Source: Clostridiales bacterium
GTDB lineage: Bacteria > Bacillota > Clostridia > Lachnospirales > Lachnospiraceae
Direction of reading: 5' to 3'
Assembly: GCA_018374355.1 (NCBI GenBank)
Contig: JAHAFI010000042.1
Span: 1 to 23,266 of the forward strand
DNA length: 23,266 bases
The position numbers and the translations under genes were made by a program. Below are positions 14,236 through 22,457 of this stretch, one piece after another. The notes below the pieces were generated by a model that made no database searches, was not told where the DNA came from, and saw only the letters and a list, made by a program, of their open reading frames with translations. The number at the start of each line of letters is the position of its first letter. Within the stretch, counting starts at the first letter, position 1.

Positions 14236-17200
14236 TTATTTTTGTAACTGCAAGGGTTACTTCCTGAGAATTAATGTTCCATGATTTCTCGTACCCTTCC
14301 GTAGCATCGAACTGAATGCTCTCTGCCAATACTTCCGATTGAATTTCCGCGGCATGTGTCTTCATGATGTCTTCGATTACTTTGTTGTCTTTCACATACA
14401 CATAAATCTTATCCATCACTTCAAATCCGGCTTCTTTTCTCATGGTCTGAATCTTGCTGATGATTTCTCTGACGAAGCCTTCCTCAATCAGGTCAGGAGT
14501 AAGATTTGTATCCAATACGACTGCGATCTCATTGTCAGACTCGGTCACATAACCTTCCATCTGAGCAGTTTCAATCAATAAGTCACTTTCTGATAATACA
14601 ACTTCATTACCATTTATGTCAAGTTTTAATTCGCCGGATGCCCGTAAATCAGCCATTGCTTTGCTTCCGTCCAGCTCTGACAGGGTCTGACGAATACCAT
14701 TTAACAGTTTTCCGTATTTCGGTCCCACTGTTTTAAGCTGCGGTTTGAAACTGTAAGAGATAAAATTCTCAATATCGTCTGTAAATTCCACCGCTTTTAC
14801 ATTCAGCTCGTCTGCAATGATTTCTGTATAAAATTCAGAAAGCTGATAGGATGCCTTCACAAACATTCTGGCAATCGGCTGACGGTTTTTGATGTTGGCA
14901 GCATTTCTGCAGGCCCGTCCCATAACTACGATATCCAGCAGGTGGTCCATATTTTCTTCCAGCTCTTTGTCGATCCACTCCTGATTTGCAGAAGGGAAAT
15001 CACACAGATGGATACTTTCCGGCGCATTCTTGTCCAGACTTCTCACCAGATTCTGGTAAATATCTTCCGTCATAAACGGAATCATGGGCGCAGCAACCTT
15101 TGCAATTGTTACCAGAGCAGTGTACAGGGTCATGTAAGCATTGATCTTATCCTGTTCCATTCCTTTTGCCCAGAAACGTTCACGGCTTCTTCTTACATAC
15201 CAGTTACTCATGTCATCCACAAATTCCTGCAGCGCTCTTGCAGCCTCCGGGATTTTGTAATTTTCCAGATCCTCGTCTACGGTCCGGATAACGGTATTCA
15301 GCTTGGACAGCAGCCATTTGTCCATAACAGGCAGTTTCTCGTATTCCAGCGTATATTTTGTCGCGTCAAATTTATCAATATCTGCGTACAGCACGAAGAA
15401 TGCGTAAGTATTCCAGAGGGTGCTCATGAATTTTCTCTGTCCCTCCTGAACGGCTTTGCCATGGAAACGGTTAGGCAGCCATGGCGCGCTGTTTACGTAG
15501 AAATACCAGCGGATCGCGTCTGCTCCGTAGGTTTCCAGAGCGTCAAACGGGTCAACGGCATTTCCTTTAGATTTACTCATCTTCTGACCGTTTTCATCCT
15601 GTACATGTCCCAGAACGATAACGTTCTCATACGGCGCTTTATTAAACAGCAGAGTGGATTCTGCCAGCAGGGAGTAGAACCATCCACGGGTCTGGTCTAC
15701 CGCCTCGGAAATAAACTGTGCCGGGAACTGCTGCTCAAACAGTTCTTTATTTTCAAATGGATAGTGGTGCTGCGCAAACGGCATTGCTCCTGAATCAAAC
15801 CAGCAGTCGATAACCTCCGGTACACGGTGCATCGGTTTGCCGCAAACCGGGCAGGTGATGGTGATCTCATCGATGTACGGGCGATGAAGTTCTACAGTCT
15901 TCGCACGCTCGTCCCTGCTCATCTCAAACAGCTCCTGACGGCTTCCGATGGAGTGCATATGTCCGCATTCACATTCCCAGATGTTCAGCGGAGTTCCCCA
16001 ATAACGGTTTCTGGAAATACCCCAGTCCTGTACGTTTTCCAGCCAGTCGCCGAAACGTCCTTTTCCGATGCTTTCCGGAATCCAGTTGATGGTGTTGTTA
16101 TTTCTGATCAGGTCCTCTTTGACTTCTGTCATCTTGATGAACCATGATTCTCTTGCGTAATAGATCAGCGGAGTATCGCATCTCCAGCAGTGAGGGTAGC
16201 TGTGCTCAAACTTAGGAGCTGAGAATAAAAGTCCTCTCTGATCCAGATCCTTCAGTACCTCCGGGTCAGCCTTCTTACAGAAGGTTCCTGCCCATGGAGT
16301 CTCGGCTGTCATCTCACCCTTTTCATCTACCAACTGTAAAAACGGCAGATCGTATCTGCGTCCTACTTTGCTGTCGTCTTCACCGAATGCCGGAGCAATA
16401 TGAACCACACCGGTACCGTCTGTCAGGGTTACATAAGTGTCACAGACAACGTAGTAAGCTTTCTTTTTCAGTTCTTTGAAATTGTATAACGGCTCATATT
16501 CTTTATATTCCAGATCGGTTCCTTTAAAGGTTTCCAAAACTTCATAAGCCGGTGTTCCTTCTTCTCTTTCCAGAGCGCCCAGAACAGTATCCAGCAGCGC
16601 CTCCGCCATATAATAAGTGTAGCCGTCTGCTGCTTTTACTTTTGCATAAGTCTCTTCCGGGTTTACACAGAGCGCCACGTTGGAAGGCAGTGTCCAAGGT
16701 GTGGTTGTCCATGCCAGAATGTAAGCGTCCTCACCGACCACTTTAAAGCGGGCAACTGCGGAGCGTTCTTTTACATCTTTATAGCCCTGAGCTACTTCCT
16801 GTGCGGACAGAGGAGTTCCGCAGCGGGGGCAGTAAGGAACGATTTTGAAGCCTTTATATAAAAGACCCTTATCCCAGATTGTTTTCAGCGCCCACCATTC
16901 GGACTCGATATAATCATCATGATACGTTACATAAGGGTTGTCCATATCTGCCCAGAAACCTACGGTTGAGGAGAAATCCTCCCACATTCCTTTGTATTTC
17001 CAGACACTCTCTTTACATTTGTCGATGAACGGAACCAGACCGTACTCTTCGATCTGCTCTTTTCCATCCAGTCCCAGAAGTTTTTCCACTTCCAGCTCAA
17101 CCGGAAGCCCATGGGTATCCCAGCCCGCTTTTCTCGGTACCATATAGCCTTTCATGGTACGGTAACGGGGAATCATATCCTTGATAACACGAGTCAGTAC

Positions 17201-17374
17201 GTGTCCGATATGGGGTTTTCCGTTGGCCGTCGGCGGTCCGTCATAGAAGGTATAGGTTTCTCCTTCTTTCCGCTGTTCCATACTCTTTTCAAAAATTTGA
17301 TTTTCTTTCCAGAATTTTTCTGTGTTCTTTTCTCTTTCCACAAAATTCAGATTTGCTGATACTTTCTGATACAT
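14231..17374 (-). CDS. ileS: Isoleucyl-tRNA synthetase, type 2 (IleS2)
   Basis: 1047-aa class I aminoacyl-tRNA synthetase that attaches isoleucine to tRNA-Ile and edits misactivated valine. It has the HIGH motif at H55-I-G-H58 (PTANGKPHIGHVL), a large editing domain (about 190-390), KMSKS about residue 600 (ENGQKMSKSKGN) and an anticodon-binding C-terminal region with a long extension. CxxC pairs (CPRCGTP, CWRCDTP, CPVCGKP) suggest metal sites. The length and sequence match the eukaryote-like IleS2 type, which is generally less sensitive to mupirocin than IleS1; that resistance is family knowledge, not shown here. AGGAGG lies 7 nt before the ATG at 17374. Expression is controlled by an upstream T-box. 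A MITE inserted exactly at the stop codon left the reading frame unchanged. Confidence 0.97.
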   Translation of the reverse strand: MYQKVSANLNFVEREKNTEKFWKENQIFEKSMEQRKEGETYTFYDGPPTANGKPHIGHVLTRVIKDMIPRYRTMKGYMVPRKAGWDTHGLPVELEVEKLLGLDGKEQIEEYGLVPFIDKCKESVWKYKGMWEDFSSTVGFWADMDNPYVTYHDDYIESEWWALKTIWDKGLLYKGFKIVPYCPRCGTPLSAQEVAQGYKDVKERSAVARFKVVGEDAYILAWTTTPWTLPSNVALCVNPEETYAKVKAADGYTYYMAEALLDTVLGALEREEGTPAYEVLETFKGTDLEYKEYEPLYNFKELKKKAYYVVCDTYVTLTDGTGVVHIAPAFGEDDSKVGRRYDLPFLQLVDEKGEMTAETPWAGTFCKKADPEVLKDLDQRGLLFSAPKFEHSYPHCWRCDTPLIYYARESWFIKMTEVKEDLIRNNNTINWIPESIGKGRFGDWLENVQDWGISRNRYWGTPLNIWECECGHMHSIGSRQELFEMSRDERAKTVELHRPYIDEITITCPVCGKPMHRVPEVIDCWFDSGAMPFAQHHYPFENKELFEQQFPAQFISEAVDQTRGWFYSLLAESTLLFNKAPYENVIVLGHVQDENGQKMSKSKGNAVDPFDALETYGADAIRWYFYVNSAPWLPNRFHGKAVQEGQRKFMSTLWNTYAFFVLYADIDKFDATKYTLEYEKLPVMDKWLLSKLNTVIRTVDEDLENYKIPEAARALQEFVDDMSNWYVRRSRERFWAKGMEQDKINAYMTLYTALVTIAKVAAPMIPFMTEDIYQNLVRSLDKNAPESIHLCDFPSANQEWIDKELEENMDHLLDIVVMGRACRNAANIKNRQPIARMFVKASYQLSEFYTEIIADELNVKAVEFTDDIENFISYSFKPQLKTVGPKYGKLLNGIRQTLSELDGSKAMADLRASGELKLDINGNEVVLSESDLLIETAQMEGYVTESDNEIAVVLDTNLTPDLIEEGFVREIISKIQTMRKEAGFEVMDKIYVYVKDNKVIEDIMKTHAAEIQSEVLAESIQFDATEGYEKSWNINSQEVTLAVTKIN

Positions 17375-17401
17375 GGCAGAACCTCCTTTTTTTCACTGTA
17401 T

Positions 17402-17444
17402 GCCGGAAGAATATCCGGACTTTGCGATAGGAAGATATCTTCCT
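17402..17444 (-). other. Two palindromes between the T-box terminator and ileS
   Basis: A perfect 16-bp palindrome, AGGAAGATATCTTCCT (17429-17444), and a second hairpin, CCGGA/TCCGG (17403-17418), lie in the 75 nt after the T-box terminator and before the ileS ribosome binding site. Neither is needed for the T-box mechanism. They may stabilise the processed mRNA 5' end, but this is conjecture. Confidence 0.6.
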
Positions 17445-17450
17445 GAATTT

Positions 17451-17481
17451 CAAAAACCCCCGTCCTGTAACAGGACGAGGG
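17451..17481 (-). terminator. T-box leader terminator of ileS
   Basis: Minus strand CCCTCGTCCTG / CAGGACGGGGG with a 3-nt loop, followed by TTTTTG. It directly follows the T-box motif, as in all transcription-terminating T-boxes. The antiterminator would form from the T-box bases (GGTGGTATAACG) and the 5' half of this stem. Confidence 0.92.
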
Positions 17482-17711
17482 CAAAATACCATCGTTATAC
17501 CACCTCTTACAGCGTACGGGTTTTTACACCGATACACGTTCCCTTTAACGGGGGAAATCCGGTATCTCCTACTTTTCCGCCTGACTGCGGAATTTTCAGA
17601 TTACAGCTCAGGAGTGATATTCATCTGCTTCTACTCGCACCGGGCTCCCACCTTCCCCGGTTCGCTTTGCCTTTCAAATACAGACTACTGTCTCCGTCTT
17701 CGCTTTTCATA
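17482..17711 (-). promoter_or_regulatory. T-box riboswitch, tRNA-Ile specific
   Basis: On the minus strand, Stem I starts near 17700 and includes the distal CCGGGGAAGGTGGGAGCCCGG-like arm (17658-17638). The specifier loop reads GAATATCACTCC with codon AUC (isoleucine) at 17618-17616, and the T-box consensus AGAGGTGGTATAACGATGG lies at 17507-17489. Uncharged tRNA-Ile pairs with both sites and lets transcription pass the terminator into ileS. Confidence 0.94.
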
Positions 17712-17717
17712 GAAAAT

Positions 17718-17747
17718 ATTATAATGACATTTGTAAGGGCTTGTCAA
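17718..17747 (-). promoter_or_regulatory. ileS promoter
   Basis: Minus strand TTGACA (17747-17742), 18-bp spacer and TATAAT (17723-17718): both hexamers are perfect consensus. Transcription is predicted near 17711, just ahead of the T-box Stem I. Confidence 0.85.
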
Positions 17748-17773
17748 GGGATTCTGGAATTTTCCCTTTAATC

Positions 17774-17980
17774 TCAGGAGATTTCGTATTCCTGATACAG
17801 TTTTCTTCGATACGTCCGGTTTTTCGTGACTTTCAAAATATCCTCCATGCGGTTGTTGTTCAACAGCAGTTGGATTAGTTTGGCTAATTTTTCTTCGCCT
17901 TCTGTTCTTCCTTCTGTTCTTCCCGCCTGTCGTCCCTTTTGTCTTTCTTCTTTCATGATTTCATTCCATGCCTGACACAT
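17774..17980 (-). other. Possible internal translation product of the Rpn gene (68 aa)
   Basis: In-frame ATG at 17980 (MCQAWNEIMKEE) is preceded by AAGGGG with an 8-nt gap, which is better than the site for the full-length protein. The product would comprise the GRTE repeat and the C-terminal tail only. For several Rpn proteins an internally started C-terminal protein is known to neutralise the full-length nuclease. Whether that happens here is inferred from the sequence alone. Confidence 0.35.
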
Positions 17981-18736
17981 ATCAATTTCCCCTTTCGCTA
18001 TTCTATACGTTTCTTTCTGCTGTTTCAGCTTAGGCAGCCGTCCATACGCCTGAATTACATCATACGCATCTTCTTTCAGTCTGTGAAATCCGTCCGCATT
18101 TTCCGTAATGAAGGTTCTCAACGCCTTTTTATCCCACCGTCTCTGCAAAAATCCAAACACCAGATACAAATCCGTCTGAAATCGTTCTATGTATTCAAAT
18201 CGGTTTACATCCAGAAGATTCATCCTGTAGTTGGGAACCACCTCTCTGAATGGCTTCGGATAATTTTTTATTCCAAACAATTCATGTACATCCTTTGCCC
18301 CGTCCCAAGGCTTTTTTCCAAAATACAAAACCAGAATCGCCACCGGCTCCAGAGAGTCTTCCCTCTTCATCTTTGAAATATATTCATCCCCAAGGCAGTC
18401 TCCTTTCTCCATATGGTCTGCCCGTATATCACTTACCTGCCTCTGGCAGGCTTCCAAACCATAGCTCATGCTTCTGATTACCATGCGGTAATCAATGACC
18501 TCCTGATTCTCCACCCCTAGTATACAGGTGCATCCGTTTTTCTTATGTTTTTTCATCAAATCATGAACTAACTTTTTCATTTTCGTACCGGAACCGTTTT
18601 TCTGGATACCCACAGGTTCCATCACTTCCAGCGCTTCAGCCTCTATGAAACTTTCTCCCAAAAAACCGTTCCACAAATCCGCATAGCGCCGCTCATCTGA
18701 CAGGTAACGTGCTAACAATACATCCTTCTGTTTCAT
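17774..18736 (-). CDS. Rpn-family PD-(D/E)XK nuclease / putative transposase-like protein
   Basis: 320-aa member of the Rpn (YhgA-like) family, DNA nucleases that promote recombination and in some cases defend against phage. The N-terminal domain has the family start (DERRYADLWNGFL, residues 14-26) and candidate catalytic residues D59, E76 and Q78 in CILGVENQ, followed by the typical DYRMVIRSMSYG (82-93). The middle part is helical. Near residues 265-280 is a low-complexity charged stretch, GRQAGRTEGRTEGEEK, built on a perfect 12-bp DNA repeat (17900-17911, 17912-17923). The last about 50 residues resemble the small helical tails of this family. The ribosome binding site (GAAGG) is weak. An internal in-frame ATG at 17980 has a better-placed GGGG, so a short C-terminal protein may also be made. 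Confidence 0.88.
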   Translation of the reverse strand: MKQKDVLLARYLSDERRYADLWNGFLGESFIEAEALEVMEPVGIQKNGSGTKMKKLVHDLMKKHKKNGCTCILGVENQEVIDYRMVIRSMSYGLEACQRQVSDIRADHMEKGDCLGDEYISKMKREDSLEPVAILVLYFGKKPWDGAKDVHELFGIKNYPKPFREVVPNYRMNLLDVNRFEYIERFQTDLYLVFGFLQRRWDKKALRTFITENADGFHRLKEDAYDVIQAYGRLPKLKQQKETYRIAKGEIDMCQAWNEIMKEERQKGRQAGRTEGRTEGEEKLAKLIQLLLNNNRMEDILKVTKNRTYRRKLYQEYEIS

Positions 18737-18768
18737 GTACCTTCTGTCTGTGTTACTCTTCTACCTTT

Positions 18769-18797
18769 ATTATAATGCAAATCTTCATTTTTGCAAA
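18769..18797 (-). promoter_or_regulatory. Promoter of the Rpn gene
   Basis: Minus strand TTTGCA (18797-18792), 17-bp spacer and TATAAT (18774-18769). The -10 is perfect and the -35 moderate; the start would be about 25 nt before the ATG. Confidence 0.6.
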
Positions 18798-18892
18798 TGA
18801 TTATTTTGCACTAAATCGAATTTCACACACTTACTTTCACCTCCTGATTAAATTTTTTACTCTGGAAACTTTGGCAGAACTGCCTTGATATG

Positions 18893-18941
18893 AGTCAAAA
18901 ACCCCGCTGCAAGCATATCCGCTTGGCTCGTTGCCTGCGGG
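18893..18941. repeat. Palindrome-derived intergenic repeat (copy 2)
   Basis: GTCAAAAACCCCGCTGCA (18894-18911) and GGCTCGTTGCCTGC (18925-18938) are both shared with 3469-3498, in rearranged order. CCCGC (18903-18907) pairs with GCGGG (18937-18941), and an inner stem AAGC/GCTT (18911-18924) forms a nested hairpin. It lies in the long gap between the Rpn gene and the carboxypeptidase. Confidence 0.65.
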
Positions 18942-19142
18942 AATGAATCCTTATATTATCACACTACTACTTTTTCCGGCAAATAGCAAGCGGAAAAATG
19001 GTGGTGCTGTAAGTTGCTTTTCAGCCGCTGCTGTTTACTCCGTTCACAGCAACACGCTTCGCGATGCCCCCAAACACCCCGAAATCATTATCTTTTGTAA
19101 TATTGACCAATTTTCCACTCCTCTCTTCATCTTTCTAAACAA
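18942..19142. other. Non-coding stretch, hairpin but no recognised gene
   Basis: This stretch completes a gene-free gap of about 490 bp (18737-19226). I see one long inverted repeat (TTTTTCCG 18971-18978 with CGGAAAAA 18991-18998, extendable outwards with mismatches). There is no frame with a plausible ribosome binding site and no recognisable RNA. Confidence 0.5.
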
Positions 19143-19172
19143 TTGTCGTATCCTGTCACCATATGGTATAAT
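19143..19172 (+). promoter_or_regulatory. Promoter of the D-Ala-D-Ala carboxypeptidase gene
   Basis: TTGTCG (19143-19148), 18-bp spacer, and an extended -10 TGGTATAAT (19164-19172). The -10 is perfect with the upstream TG. Transcription would start near 19179, giving a leader of about 48 nt. Confidence 0.7.
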
Positions 19173-19226
19173 ATTAAGGCAGTGCGGCTTTTACCGCCGC
19201 CGATTCAAACGAAAAAGGAGATTTTT

Positions 19227-20729
19227 ATGAATAACAAAAGCTTTTGGCGAAGATCCATCAGCATTTTCTGCCTGCTGGCTCTTTGCTTTTCCAACCCATC
19301 CTTCGTATCTGCTGCCGAAGAATCTTCCGGCGAGACCGTCGAGGGTGAGACTGTGGATTCCTCAGAAGAAACCGATGCTGAAACAGAGGAAGAAGAGCGT
19401 CCGGAGCCGGATGCCTATTTTGAACCGATCCAGACCGACGCCATTTCCGGCTGGCCTGCCGGTCCTCCTGTCTGGGCAGAATCCGCAGTGGTTATGGACC
19501 TTGACAGTGGCGCATTCCTTTACTCTAAAAATATGGATGCCGTAAAATATCCCGCCAGTATTACAAAAATCATGACTACACTGCTGGCCATAGAAAATTC
19601 CCGTCTGGATGAAAGAGTAACATTTTCCGAACATGCCATTTTCGGTATCGAACGGGACAGCTCCCATATCGGAATCCGTGTAGGCGAAATTCTTTCCATG
19701 GAAGAATGCCTCTACGGTATGATGCTGGAATCCGCCAATGAAGTCTGTCTGGCGGTTGCGGAACATATCGGCGGAAGCGTAGAAGGCTTTGTAGAAATGA
19801 TGAACCAAAAAGCGGCTGAACTGGGATGCACCAATACCCATTTCACCAATCCCAACGGCCTTCCCGATGAAAATCATTACACCACAGCCCGGGATATGGC
19901 TCTGATCGCTAAAGCTGCCTATGACAATAAGATTTTCCGTAAGGTATGCGGCACCAATTATTATAAGATTCCCAAAACCAACGTCTGCGGTGAGGAACGA
20001 TGGCTCAACAACCATCACAAAATGCTTCCCGAAAAAGACTATACCTACGAAGGCTGTACCGGCGGAAAAACCGGATTTACTCAAGTGGCATGGAATACAC
20101 TGGTAACCTACGCAGAGCGTAACGGACGGCGCCTTGTATGCGTCTCCCTGCGTACCAACGGCGCTCAGTATTATATTGATACCGCCTCCCTTCTGGATTA
20201 CGGATTTAATAATTTCCAGAATGTCACTCTGTATGACCGAAGCACCAATCCGGGAGCCTCTATGCGGTACCCCTCCTACTATTTTGGACAGGCAGTTACC
20301 ATTGACACCCTGAGACCTACTACGGTTGTCACCATTCCGGTCTCTGCCACTCCGGATCAGATAGAGACCGCGGGTTCTGCAGCTCCGGGAATTCTCGGCC
20401 GGACTTACTATTATAATCAGTATCAGGTGGGAAGCGAATCCCTTCCTTCCGCATCGGTTCAAGTGCTCATGACACCTGTCACTTCCGGCAGCGAAACCAC
20501 AGATGAAAATGCCTCCGGCAACGATACCATCAATTTGCCGCAGGAACCATTGGAATCACTGAAACAGGTTTCATGGATCAGCGATGTTCTGGATACCTTA
20601 AAACAGATTCCATTCTATATTTATCTGCTGGTTGTGCTTTTAGTCGCTGTGATCATTATGGAAATTGTGATTTCTGTGCGGAAACGGAAGCGGAGAAAAA
20701 AACGTAAAGGAAAGCATTCCCAAAAATAA
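19227..20729 (+). CDS. D-alanyl-D-alanine carboxypeptidase (low-molecular-weight PBP, peptidase S11)
   Basis: 500-aa exported enzyme that trims the terminal D-Ala from peptidoglycan stem pentapeptides. A signal peptide (about 1-29, ending VSA-A) precedes a strongly acidic linker (31-62). The S11 catalytic domain has SxxK at S111-I-T-K114, SxN at S169-A-N171 and KTG at K281-T-G283. A PBP5-like C-terminal domain follows, then a membrane anchor (about 463-485) and a very basic tail (RKRKRRKKRKGK). A true transmembrane helix replaces the amphipathic anchor of many relatives. The start at 19227 follows AAAGGAG with a 6-nt gap; an upstream in-frame ATG at 19143 lies in the promoter. The Nudix gene begins 18 nt downstream and is probably co-transcribed. 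Confidence 0.96.
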   Translation: MNNKSFWRRSISIFCLLALCFSNPSFVSAAEESSGETVEGETVDSSEETDAETEEEERPEPDAYFEPIQTDAISGWPAGPPVWAESAVVMDLDSGAFLYSKNMDAVKYPASITKIMTTLLAIENSRLDERVTFSEHAIFGIERDSSHIGIRVGEILSMEECLYGMMLESANEVCLAVAEHIGGSVEGFVEMMNQKAAELGCTNTHFTNPNGLPDENHYTTARDMALIAKAAYDNKIFRKVCGTNYYKIPKTNVCGEERWLNNHHKMLPEKDYTYEGCTGGKTGFTQVAWNTLVTYAERNGRRLVCVSLRTNGAQYYIDTASLLDYGFNNFQNVTLYDRSTNPGASMRYPSYYFGQAVTIDTLRPTTVVTIPVSATPDQIETAGSAAPGILGRTYYYNQYQVGSESLPSASVQVLMTPVTSGSETTDENASGNDTINLPQEPLESLKQVSWISDVLDTLKQIPFYIYLLVVLLVAVIIMEIVISVRKRKRRKKRKGKHSQK

Positions 20730-20747
20730 GAAGAAAAGGCAGCTATT

Positions 20748-21224
20748 ATGGATATATCTTTCAAAACTGAAAATGGTAAGTTCAATTACAGGGTTTGTGC
20801 CGTCATTATAAACGGTCGTAAATTACTGGCTATGCATGATGAACATTCTCCCTATTACTATTTGCCGGGAGGCAGGGTTTCTCTTCATGAAACTGCAGAA
20901 AATGCTATTTTAAGAGAATTAAAGGAAGAACTGGAAATAGAAGCAAAAATTATTCGTCCTTTGTGGGTCAATCAGGGATTTTTCATTGAGGATGCTACCG
21001 GTGAGAAGTTTCACGAAATATGTATTTATTTTTTAATTGACGTTTCACATACTGACCTTTTAAACAGGGGTGACAAATTCCGTATGTATGAGCGCCACCA
21101 TATCCACGATTATGAATGGCTTGCATTTGAACGCCTTAAAGACGAATACCTTTATCCTCTTTTTATCAAAGAGAAAATTTTTAATCTTCCGGATACCCTT
21201 GTTTTACAAACAGAATTCGAGTAG
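20748..21224 (+). CDS. Nudix hydrolase
   Basis: 158-aa Nudix-fold pyrophosphohydrolase of unknown substrate. The Nudix box is GGRVSLHETAENAILREL then KEELEIE (residues about 41-65), matching G-x5-E-x7-R-E-U-x-E-E, with a leucine where the usual glycine stands near the end. All metal-binding glutamates are present. The ribosome binding site is weak (AAAAGG about 8 nt upstream), so translation may depend on the preceding gene. It is the first of several small nucleotide- or pyrophosphate-cleaving enzymes in an AT-richer stretch. Confidence 0.93.
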   Translation: MDISFKTENGKFNYRVCAVIINGRKLLAMHDEHSPYYYLPGGRVSLHETAENAILRELKEELEIEAKIIRPLWVNQGFFIEDATGEKFHEICIYFLIDVSHTDLLNRGDKFRMYERHHIHDYEWLAFERLKDEYLYPLFIKEKIFNLPDTLVLQTEFE

Positions 21225-21255
21225 GGAAACATCTGATTTGAGGAGACATGCGTAC

Positions 21256-21576
21256 ATGAAAACAGTTACAATCTGCGGCAGCATGAAATTTGCAGAGGAA
21301 ATGAAACGAATCGCTTTTGCATTAGAAAGCCTAAAAGGATACAATATCTTGCAATGCACCTACAATGAACAGAATAAGGAAATCACTCCCGAAATGTTTG
21401 AAAATCTCAGGCAAGCGCATTTTAAAAAAATTGATATGAGTGATATGATTTATGTTGTTGACCTCAACGGTTATATTGGAAATTCTGTAAAACAGGAGAT
21501 TGAATATGCCCGAGGTCATCATAAAGAAAACTTATTTCACAGTAAAGTCGAACAGGAGATAAATTGCCCATGGTAG
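21256..21576 (+). CDS. Nucleoside 2-deoxyribosyltransferase-like protein
   Basis: 106-aa protein with the pattern of small nucleoside 2-deoxyribosyltransferase / DUF4406-type proteins: TICGSMKF at the N-terminus (residues 4-11, the glycine-serine nucleotide-binding loop), then HFKKIDMSDMIYVVDLNGYIGNSV (about 56-79) and EIEYAR (about 82-87), which holds the likely catalytic glutamate. Such proteins cleave or exchange N-glycosidic bonds of (deoxy)nucleosides or nucleotides. I take the ATG at 21256, behind GAGGAG with a rather long 10-nt gap; the frame is open upstream but overlaps the Nudix gene. Its last 7 bases overlap the MazG-like gene, so the two are translated together. Confidence 0.82.
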   Translation: MKTVTICGSMKFAEEMKRIAFALESLKGYNILQCTYNEQNKEITPEMFENLRQAHFKKIDMSDMIYVVDLNGYIGNSVKQEIEYARGHHKENLFHSKVEQEINCPW

Positions 21577-21872
21577 ATTTAAAGGAATTACAAACTCAAG
21601 TATATAAAAATAAAATAGAACATGGATTTAATGTCGATAATATCGAGTTCGAATTTTGTCTCGCTTATGGGGAGATGGCAGAAGCATATCAGGCGTACTT
21701 AAAGGAAAAGAATGATTTAGGTGAAGAGCTTGCAGACGTTGCAATATATCTGTTGGGTATTTCTGAAATTTTAGGTATTGATTTGGAGCAGGAAATTTTA
21801 CAGAAGATAGAAAAAAATCGTAAGAGAATCTACAAAAAGGTAAACGGTGTCAGCATAAGAGTTGAGGAATAG
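21570..21872 (+). CDS. MazG-like nucleotide pyrophosphohydrolase
   Basis: 100-aa all-helical protein of the MazG-like/dUTPase superfamily, which splits nucleoside triphosphates into monophosphate and diphosphate. The metal-binding pattern is visible: EFCLAYGEMAEAYQAY (about residues 27-42) and, after a short linker, LGEELADVAIYLLGI (about 49-63), giving E-x3-E and E-x2-D. It then ends in a charged helix with NRKRIYKK. The start at 21570 follows AGGAG by 9 nt. It overlaps the previous gene by 7 bp. A house-cleaning or signalling-nucleotide role is likely, but the substrate is unknown. Confidence 0.88.
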   Translation: MVDLKELQTQVYKNKIEHGFNVDNIEFEFCLAYGEMAEAYQAYLKEKNDLGEELADVAIYLLGISEILGIDLEQEILQKIEKNRKRIYKKVNGVSIRVEE

Positions 21873-21899
21873 AGCAGAAAATTCAACAGGAGGTAAATC

Positions 21900-22454
21900 A
21901 TGGAACATAAAGGAACCATTTCAATCGATACAGAACGGCTTTTATTGAGACCCTTCACCGCAAATGACATTCAGCCGGCATTCGATAACTGGACAAGTGA
22001 TTGTAAAGTGACTGAATTTTTAACATGGCCGACACATCAGGAAATTGCCGTTACAGAAACCGTTGTAAAAGACTGGATTGAAAACTACAAGGATAAAGCT
22101 TTTTATCAATGGGCAATCGTTCCAAAAGATTTGAACGAACCAATAGGAACCATTTCTGTTGTAGACATGAATGAGGCAACTGCTACGGTTCAAATCGGAT
22201 ACTGCATTGGCAGTAAATGGTGGAACAAAGGCTATACAAGTGAAGCCTTTGCCAATATTATTCCGTTTTTCTTCCATGATGTTACGGCAAACAGAATCGA
22301 ATCACGGCATGACCCAAACAATCCGAATTCGGGCAAGGTAATGGAAAAATGCGGACTTACTTTTGAAGGCATCCTGCGGAAGGCCGATTGGAGCAATAAG
22401 GGCATTGTAGATGCCTGTATGTACAGTCTGCTGGCAGAAGATTATTTTAAATAG
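21900..22454 (+). CDS. GNAT-family N-acetyltransferase, RimJ/RimL type
   Basis: 184-aa acetyl-CoA-dependent acetyltransferase. It begins ISIDTERLLLRPFTANDI (residues 7-24), the standard RimJ/RimL-like start. It has the QIGYCIGSKWWNKGYTSEAF stretch (about 99-118, the acetyl-CoA pyrophosphate loop, here KWWNKGY) and ESRHDPNNPNSGKVMEKCGL (about 135-154), where the asparagine and final helix contact CoA. The strong AGGAGG ends 6 nt before the ATG. The acceptor (ribosomal protein, small molecule or drug) cannot be told. Confidence 0.93.
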   Translation: MEHKGTISIDTERLLLRPFTANDIQPAFDNWTSDCKVTEFLTWPTHQEIAVTETVVKDWIENYKDKAFYQWAIVPKDLNEPIGTISVVDMNEATATVQIGYCIGSKWWNKGYTSEAFANIIPFFFHDVTANRIESRHDPNNPNSGKVMEKCGLTFEGILRKADWSNKGIVDACMYSLLAEDYFK

Positions 22455-22457
22455 CAT

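Noticed and set aside
17747..17769. AAGGGA/TCCCTT inverted repeat behind the Rpn gene as a terminator
   Set aside because: Weak 6-bp stem, no T run, and it overlaps the -35 of the ileS promoter.
18931..19230. 99-codon plus-strand frame upstream of the carboxypeptidase
   Set aside because: It runs through the intergenic repeat and the carboxypeptidase promoter, and has no ribosome binding site or domain.
19362..20462. Minus-strand frame opposite the carboxypeptidase (366 aa)
   Set aside because: Antisense shadow. The plus strand has a signal peptide, SxxK, SxN and KTG motifs and a promoter.
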